Below, piece after piece: positions 59,335-64,000 of a stretch of 64,000 nucleotides of DNA. Position 1 is the stretch's first letter, and the number at the start of each line of letters is the position of its first letter. The notes under the pieces are model-generated. The model made no database searches and was not told where the DNA came from. It worked only from the letters and a program-made list of their open reading frames with translations. Position numbers and translations under genes: made by a program. The stretch comes from Erysipelotrichaceae bacterium (GTDB lineage Bacteria; Bacillota_I; Bacilli_A; Erysipelotrichales; Erysipelotrichaceae). Location of the stretch: positions 189,576-253,575 of the forward strand of contig JAIKXJ010000063.1 of the NCBI GenBank assembly GCA_024684175.1, written 5' to 3'.

Positions 59335-60714
59335 TCAATAAATAAGATTCTTCGGTGTACGCGGATAAGGAAGGACATCCCTGATGTTTTCCATACCGGT
59401 CAGATACATGACCATCCTCTCGAAGCCCAGACCGAAGCCTGCGTGTTTGCAGCCGCCGTATCTGCGCAGATCGAGATACCACTGATAACCGTCCTTGTCC
59501 ATTCCGAGCTCATCCATCCTCTTTTCGAGAAGATCGAGACGCTCCTCACGCTGCGAACCGCCGACCAATTCACCGACATGCGGGACCAAAAGGTCGCAGG
59601 CAGCGACGGTCTTGCCGTCATCGTTGAGACGCATATAGAAGGCCTTGATGTCTTTCGGATAATCCGTCAGGAAGACCGGACCCTTGACGACCTGTTCCGA
59701 CAGGTAGCGTTCATGTTCGGTATTGAGGTCCATGCCCCAGGAGACTTTGTTTTCAAATTGCACCGGTGCTTTCAATAAAATATCGATCGCTTCGGTATAC
59801 GGCATGCGGCGGAACGTCGAATTGTAGACATGATCGAGCCTTTCCAATAAGGTCTTGTCGATCATATTATTGAAAAATTCGAGTTCTCTCGGGCACTCCT
59901 TGCGGACATACTCGATGCAATACTTGACCATATCTTCGATCAGCTGCATATCATCTTCCAGATCGGCAAAAGCGATCTCCGGTTCGATCATCCAGAATTC
60001 GGATGCGTGTGTCTTGGTGTTGGAATTCTCCGAACGGAACGTCGGACCGAACGTGTAGACATCGCGGAACGCCATGGCAAAAGCTTCGACATGGAGCTGT
60101 CCGGACACCGTCAAAGAGGCGTGTTTGCCGAAGAAATCTTCTTCGTATTTATTGTCTTCTCTCGTCGTAACGGTAAAGACTTCGCCTGCACCTTCCGCAT
60201 CGTTTCCGGTGATGATCGGTGTATGAACATAGACGAAACCCTGGCCCTGGAAGAATTCATGGATCGCCATCGCCAGTGCCGAACGGACTCTGAAGACTGC
60301 CATGAATGTGTTGGTACGCGGACGCAGGTGCGGGATCTCACGCAAGAATTCAAAAGAATGTCTCTTTTTCTGCAAAGGATATGTTTCCGAAGACGGACCT
60401 TCGACTTCGATCGAAGTTGCCTTGATCTCGAACGGCTGCTTATTTTCCGGTGTCAGGATGAACTTGCCGATGACATAGATCGCAGAACCGGTCAGAAGGT
60501 GTGAGACTTCTTCGTGATTCGCGAGTTCCGGACCGTAGACGATCTGAATGTTCTTGAAATACGAACCGTCATTGAGTTCGATGAAACCGACCTGACCGTT
60601 GTCACGGTTAGTCCTGATCCAGCCCTCAACGGCAACGTATTCCAGCTGGTCAAGTTCCATATCGGAAGCATTGAGTGACATCTCATACAGTTCTCTTGCG
60701 AAATATAAATCCAT
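59335..60714 (-). CDS. asnS: Asparaginyl-tRNA synthetase
   Basis: A 459-residue class II synthetase. An N-terminal OB-fold anticodon domain ([33 protein letters not shown]) precedes the catalytic core with [39 protein letters not shown] (motif 2) and [13 protein letters not shown] (motif 3). Residues and length fit AsnS rather than AspS. A GGGGG ribosome binding site lies before the ATG. It follows rex by nine bases and has no T-box. Confidence 0.96.
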   Translation of the reverse strand: MDLYFARELYEMSLNASDMELDQLEYVAVEGWIRTNRDNGQVGFIELNDGSYFKNIQIVYGPELANHEEVSHLLTGSAIYVIGKFILTPENKQPFEIKATSIEVEGPSSETYPLQKKRHSFEFLREIPHLRPRTNTFMAVFRVRSALAMAIHEFFQGQGFVYVHTPIITGNDAEGAGEVFTVTTREDNKYEEDFFGKHASLTVSGQLHVEAFAMAFRDVYTFGPTFRSENSNTKTHASEFWMIEPEIAFADLEDDMQLIEDMVKYCIEYVRKECPRELEFFNNMIDKTLLERLDHVYNSTFRRMPYTEAIDILLKAPVQFENKVSWGMDLNTEHERYLSEQVVKGPVFLTDYPKDIKAFYMRLNDDGKTVAACDLLVPHVGELVGGSQREERLDLLEKRMDELGMDKDGYQWYLDLRRYGGCKHAGFGLGFERMVMYLTGMENIRDVLPYPRTPKNLIY

Positions 60715-60723
60715 ATAAACCCC

Positions 60724-61347
60724 CTATTTATTCATAGAATTGACTTCAAACAGCAGTTCTTCGATCGTCGATACGACATCGACATCGCTTTTGATCATCC
60801 CCTCGGGAAGCACGAAGTGTTCCCTGGTGAAATTGACGATCCCCTTGACCCCCAGTTTCTGAAGTTCGTCGACGATCTCCTGCGCTCCCGAAGGAATGCA
60901 TAAGATCGCGATCTCACATCCTTTCGGAAACTTCTCTTTCAGCTGTGAGATATGATAGACCGGTACATTGACCTGCAGATCCTGGTTCCTGACCTCCGGT
61001 TTGAGATCGAATGCGCAGACGATCTCTCCGGCTACATGATTCCAGTTGTTATAATTCAGTATGGCCTTACCGAGACGGCCGACACCGATCAGGATCATCT
61101 CTTCGTCATAATCTTCACCGAGCGCACCGGCAAAGATCGAGATCAGCTCCTCGATGTCATAGCCGTATCCCTGTTTGCCCAGCTGTCCGATCATAGAAAA
61201 ATCATGACGGATCGTCGTTGCTTTGATGTCGACATATTCCGACAGTTCACTCGATTTGATCCTCTTGACGCCGTTCTGCGAAAGCTTGCGCAGTGCCTTC
61301 AGATAGACCGGATAACGGCGAAGTGTCGCTTTCGATATTTCTGCCAT
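60724..61347 (-). CDS. rex: Redox-sensing repressor Rex
   Basis: A 207-residue Rex. The N-terminal winged helix (ISKATLRRYPVYLKALRKLSQNGVKRIKSSELSEYVDIKATTIRHDFSMIG) binds DNA, and the C-terminal Rossmann domain (LIGVGRLGKAILNY) binds NADH/NAD to sense redox state. Rex usually represses fermentation and NADH-oxidising genes; none are adjacent. A TAAAAT box lies six bases before the ATG. Only one half of a possible Rex box (TTGTGAA) is visible upstream. Confidence 0.96.
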   Translation of the reverse strand: MAEISKATLRRYPVYLKALRKLSQNGVKRIKSSELSEYVDIKATTIRHDFSMIGQLGKQGYGYDIEELISIFAGALGEDYDEEMILIGVGRLGKAILNYNNWNHVAGEIVCAFDLKPEVRNQDLQVNVPVYHISQLKEKFPKGCEIAILCIPSGAQEIVDELQKLGVKGIVNFTREHFVLPEGMIKSDVDVVSTIEELLFEVNSMNK

Positions 61348-61353
61348 AGACTT

Positions 61354-61359
61354 ATTTTA
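61354..61359 (-). promoter_or_regulatory. -10 box of rex
   Basis: Minus-strand TAAAAT followed by six bases (AAGTCT) and the ATG; no ribosome binding site. A TATAAA two bases further upstream is an alternative. Confidence 0.45.
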
Positions 61360-61399
61360 TATAATTTATCGCTATTTGTGAATTATTTACTTAGTTTAA

Positions 61400-62836
61400 C
61401 TAATCTTCGATCGACATCGAAGGCATGCTGGAAGCATCGAAACCGACGAATTTCCCCGCCTTGAGATAATGAACGGCTGCACAGGCGATCATCAAAGCGT
61501 TGTCCGTGCAGTATTTTAACGGCGGCAGGATCAGATCGTGATCCGCGAAATTCTCTTTCATCAGTTCTCTGAGCCTCGAATTCGCCGCAACACCGCCGGC
61601 GATAACGACGGACCGGCAAGGATATTGTTCCAGAGCACTCTTCGTCTTTTTGACCAGCATGTTCAAGGCGACTTCCTGGAAGGCATAAGCGAGATCGTTC
61701 TTATCGATCGCATTCCCCGCATTCTCTTCTTTTTTGACCAGCTGCAGGACAGCGTTCTTGAGTCCGGAGAATGAGAAATTCAGCCCGTCGACTTTCGGTG
61801 TCGGCAGCTGATAATGCGGCTTCCCCGTCTTTGCCAGACGGTCGATGACCGGACCGCCCGGATAGGCTTCCTTCATGACTCTGGCAACCTTATCGTAAGC
61901 TTCTCCGATCGCGTCGTCCAGTGTCGTACCGATGATCTTGAAAGACTGATCGTTTTCGATATAGACCAGCTCGGTATGGCCTCCCGAAACGACCAATGCC
62001 ATCATCGGATACTGCAGCGGCTTGATCAGTTCGTTGATGAAGATGTGGCCTTTGAGATGATGGACGCCGATCAGAGGCTTGTCATAGAAGAACGCCAGAG
62101 ATTTGGCACCGATCGCTCCGACATGCAGAGAACCGATGAGACCGGGACCGATCGTATAAGCGATCGCATCGATGTCATCCATCGAGACCTGTGCCTTATC
62201 GATCGCTTCCTTGACGATCGTGGAGATCTGTTCAACATGCATGCGGGAAGCGACTTCCGGGATGACGCCGCCGAACCTGGCGTGGACATCGATCTGGGAA
62301 GTGACGACCGAGCTCAGCACATTGAGTTCTTCGTCAACGATCGCGCATGCCGTCTCATCGCAGCTCGACTCGATCGCCAAGATCTTTCTCGGTTCTTCTT
62401 CACCCAATAATCCGCGGATCATATCATAGGCATCGTCACCGTTCTCGTAATATCTTTTTCTGGTTCGGACGACCTCAAAGCCGTCCTTTTCATATAAGTC
62501 GAGAGCTTCCTTATTGTTGACGTTGACTTCCAGATGCATGAATTCACAACCTCTTCTTCTGGCTGCTGCGATCAGATGTTTCATCATCTTACGCCCGTAG
62601 CCCTTATGACGCTGTGTCTTTCTGACGGCGATCTTGGTCAGATCGCAGTTCTCAAACATATACCAGAGGTCACCATAGGCGACGACTTCACCGTCAACGA
62701 TATCGACATAGATCTCGGAAAGATCATTATTGGCGATCTCAGTCAAAAAGTTCTTCCTTGACCACGGATTGCCGAAGGATTCGTTTTCTATCTCCAAGAC
62801 CTGGTCCAGGTCTTCTTCTTTCAAAAGTTCGATCAT
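61400..62836 (-). CDS. tsaD: Fused RimI acetyltransferase-TsaD
   Basis: One 478-residue frame joins two proteins that are usually separate. Residues 1-147 are a GNAT acetyltransferase like RimI (VRKTQRHKGYGRKMMKHLI is the acetyl-CoA loop, followed by HLEVNVNNKEALDLYEKDGFE). Residues 150-478 are TsaD, which transfers the threonylcarbamoyl group to A37 of tRNAs: ILAIESSCDETACAI, GVHHLKGHI (metal-binding His pair), VVSGGHTELVYI and VIAGGVAANSRLR are intact. RimI acetylates the N-terminus of ribosomal protein S18. It overlaps tsaB by four bases. Confidence 0.95.
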   Translation of the reverse strand: MIELLKEEDLDQVLEIENESFGNPWSRKNFLTEIANNDLSEIYVDIVDGEVVAYGDLWYMFENCDLTKIAVRKTQRHKGYGRKMMKHLIAAARRRGCEFMHLEVNVNNKEALDLYEKDGFEVVRTRKRYYENGDDAYDMIRGLLGEEEPRKILAIESSCDETACAIVDEELNVLSSVVTSQIDVHARFGGVIPEVASRMHVEQISTIVKEAIDKAQVSMDDIDAIAYTIGPGLIGSLHVGAIGAKSLAFFYDKPLIGVHHLKGHIFINELIKPLQYPMMALVVSGGHTELVYIENDQSFKIIGTTLDDAIGEAYDKVARVMKEAYPGGPVIDRLAKTGKPHYQLPTPKVDGLNFSFSGLKNAVLQLVKKEENAGNAIDKNDLAYAFQEVALNMLVKKTKSALEQYPCRSVVIAGGVAANSRLRELMKENFADHDLILPPLKYCTDNALMIACAAVHYLKAGKFVGFDASSMPSMSIED

Positions 62837-63420
62837 CTGTAGTAACTCTCACTTTCTTTCAGATATTCCGGTGTCAGATAAGCAAGCGCATCGGTCTTTT
62901 CCCAATAAGCCTTCGTGCGCAAGAAAGCTTCCGGGATATCGCCGTAATCGTTGGCCTTGCCGACCAGAGCACCGTCACCGATGATCTGACAGTCTTTGAT
63001 ATCGAGATCTTTGATCGCGACCGCCCGGTCTTGCGAAACGATCTTTTCTTTGTCATAGACACCGCAATAGACGCGGTCAGCTCTGGCATCCATCAAGACC
63101 ATGCAGTTGGGCCGATCTGCCGCATACAAGCGTAGTGTCGAGATCGTGTAAACATCACATGGCAGCGTCTCACCGATCACTTTGGCGATCGTCATAGCGA
63201 TACGCACACCGGTATAGGAACCGGGACCTTTCGTGATACAGATCGAATCGATGGAACGGCGTTGTACTCCCGCTGTTTCAAAAACTTCATCCAAAGCCGA
63301 AAAGACTTCTTCCGACTGTTTCTTGAAACATTCCTTGCAATAAGAAGAAAGGATCCGATCATCTTTGATCAGAACACAAGTCAAATATTTATAGGCTGTA
63401 TCGATACACAGTGTCAGCAT
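62833..63420 (-). CDS. tsaB: tRNA threonylcarbamoyladenosine protein TsaB
   Basis: A 195-residue TsaB, the non-catalytic partner of TsaD in t6A synthesis. The features are LCIDTAYKYLTCVLI at the start and the conserved KGPGSYTGVRIAMTIAKVIGE motif. It overlaps both tsaE (7 bp) and the rimI-tsaD fusion (4 bp), so the group is one translationally coupled unit. Confidence 0.94.
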   Translation of the reverse strand: MLTLCIDTAYKYLTCVLIKDDRILSSYCKECFKKQSEEVFSALDEVFETAGVQRRSIDSICITKGPGSYTGVRIAMTIAKVIGETLPCDVYTISTLRLYAADRPNCMVLMDARADRVYCGVYDKEKIVSQDRAVAIKDLDIKDCQIIGDGALVGKANDYGDIPEAFLRTKAYWEKTDALAYLTPEYLKESESYYR

Positions 63421-63851
63421 GTCATCTCCTTTGCGATCTCAAGATACTTGTCCCCGTGCGGGATGAAAGAGATATCTCTTGTGTCATCGTCAATATATTC
63501 AAATCTCACTTCCAGATACTCATCGGGAAGATAGTTCTCATAGAATTCCGGCCATTCGATGACCATGATGCCTTCCTCCTCATATTCGGAGATCCCCAGA
63601 TCATAGTCGTTGTTTTCCAGCCGGTAAGCATCGATATGGTATAAAGGAAGGCTTCCGTTATAGATCTTCAGGATCGTGAATGTCGGCGAATTGATGACTT
63701 CTTTGACACTCAGTGCCTCACCGATGCCTTTTGTGAACGTCGTTTTACCGCCGGCCAGATCTCCCTTCAAAGCGACCAAAGAACCTTTGGGAAGCAGTTC
63801 ACCGAGTTTTTTTCCTAAGCGGATCGTCTCACTTTCATTTCTGGTAATCAT
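63414..63851 (-). CDS. tsaE: tRNA threonylcarbamoyladenosine ATPase TsaE
   Basis: A 145-residue TsaE ATPase of the t6A pathway. The P-loop is GDLAGGKTTFTKGI, followed by INSPTFTILKIY, YHIDAYRLE and VIEWPE. In TsaE the usual GAGKT is slightly altered here (AGGKT). The start MITRNE is chosen from length and from a TATACT box nine bases before it; an in-frame Met seven codons upstream is possible. It is the first gene after the rRNA terminator. Confidence 0.93.
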   Translation of the reverse strand: MITRNESETIRLGKKLGELLPKGSLVALKGDLAGGKTTFTKGIGEALSVKEVINSPTFTILKIYNGSLPLYHIDAYRLENNDYDLGISEYEEEGIMVIEWPEFYENYLPDEYLEVRFEYIDDDTRDISFIPHGDKYLEIAKEMTC

Positions 63852-63878
63852 AGCCTTATAAGTATACCTCATTTTCCA

Positions 63879-63905
63879 TAAAAAAACCTCTACAATCGTA
63901 GAGGT
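63879..63905 (-). terminator. rRNA operon terminator
   Basis: ACCTCTAC/GTAGAGGT stem with a four-base loop and seven T on the minus strand, a few bases past the 5S rRNA end. Confidence 0.9.
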
Positions 63906-63910
63906 CTTTA

Positions 63911-64000
63911 ACCGGCAACGTGCTTGATTCACTATTCATACGAGTAGCTATGCTCGCCGATGAAGTGCTTAACTTCTGGGTTCGAGATGGGACCAGGTGT
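63911..64000 (-). rRNA. rrf: 5S rRNA, 3' part
   Basis: The minus strand reads through the universal 5S core GGTCCCATCTCGAACCC then AGAAGTTAAGC, and ends with an arm GCACGTTGCCGG that would pair with the missing 5' end. About the first 25-30 bases lie beyond the window. It implies an rRNA operon to the right, transcribed toward tsaE. Confidence 0.92.

Noticed and set aside
61376..61395. A possible Rex operator upstream of rex
   Set aside because: Only one half-site (TTGTGAA) matches; the other half reads TTACTTA in place of TTCACAA. Autoregulation may exist but this site is not convincing.
1..64000. CRISPR arrays, insertion sequences, prophage or tRNA genes
   Set aside because: I saw no regularly spaced repeats, transposase or integrase genes, or tRNA-like T-arm sequences; the only GGTTCGAG-like hit is within the 5S rRNA.

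Overview
This window looks like chromosome from a low-to-moderate GC Bacillota (Firmicutes), most likely an Erysipelotrichales-type gut bacterium. Reasons: gene order like the Bacillus murC-ytxG-ytxH-ccpA-tyrS segment, T-box leaders, a long-form HPF, SepF, Rex, an MG284/MPN403-like small protein, a PPi-dependent phosphofructokinase, many lipoproteins, and a 5S rRNA at the right edge. TGA is used as a stop throughout. Genus-level assignment is inference.

Layout. 1-6.9 kb: a lipoprotein, a YebC-family regulator, ptsI, a small sigma-region-4-like protein, hpf, a DUF2779 nuclease-like protein, a zinc-ribbon membrane protein and a cyclophilin lipoprotein. 7-10.8 kb: the galactose transporter mglBAC, with a CcpA-type cre box across its promoter. 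10.8-14 kb: a tryptophan T-box (UGG specifier), a ten-residue leader peptide with a Trp codon, and the trpXYZ ABC transporter. 14-18.9 kb: a MATE-rimO-ROK kinase-galK operon. 18.9-28.3 kb: a DEAD-box helicase, ispH, and a ytxG-ytxH-ccpA-tyrS-lipoprotein-murJ operon beside murC. 28.3-37.8 kb: small lipoproteins, radC, VanZ, SAF and S1 proteins, a divergent PAP2 protein, NifU, an RlmI-like methyltransferase, ileS with its own T-box, sepF and a HAD phosphatase. 37.9-43.5 kb: a branched-chain amino acid ABC transporter (livJHMGF plus a CBS-ACT protein) preceded by a previously hidden 37-codon Leu/Val/Ile-rich leader peptide and a terminator, i.e. an apparent ribosome-mediated attenuator. 43.6-46.8 kb: asnA, pfp and a VanZ-like protein. 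46.9-54.7 kb: an oppABCDF operon in which OppC carries a seven-repeat RCC1-like propeller in its first extracellular loop and OppF carries a coiled-coil insertion of about 180 residues. 54.8-64 kb: rex-asnS-ABC-F-tldD-pmbA, then tsaE-tsaB-(rimI-tsaD fusion), and the 3' part of a 5S rRNA.

How it fits together. Sugar uptake and phosphorylation (mgl, galK, ROK kinase, ptsI, pfp) sit near CcpA. Amino-acid supply is controlled by three RNA devices: a Trp T-box plus leader peptide, an Ile T-box, and the BCAA leader-peptide attenuator. The strongest candidates for new biology are the OppC-propeller/OppF-coiled-coil transporter, the BCAA attenuator, and a recurrent promoter layout in which the -10 box lies only 6-9 nt before the start codon with no Shine-Dalgarno sequence, which implies leaderless mRNAs for about a dozen genes.
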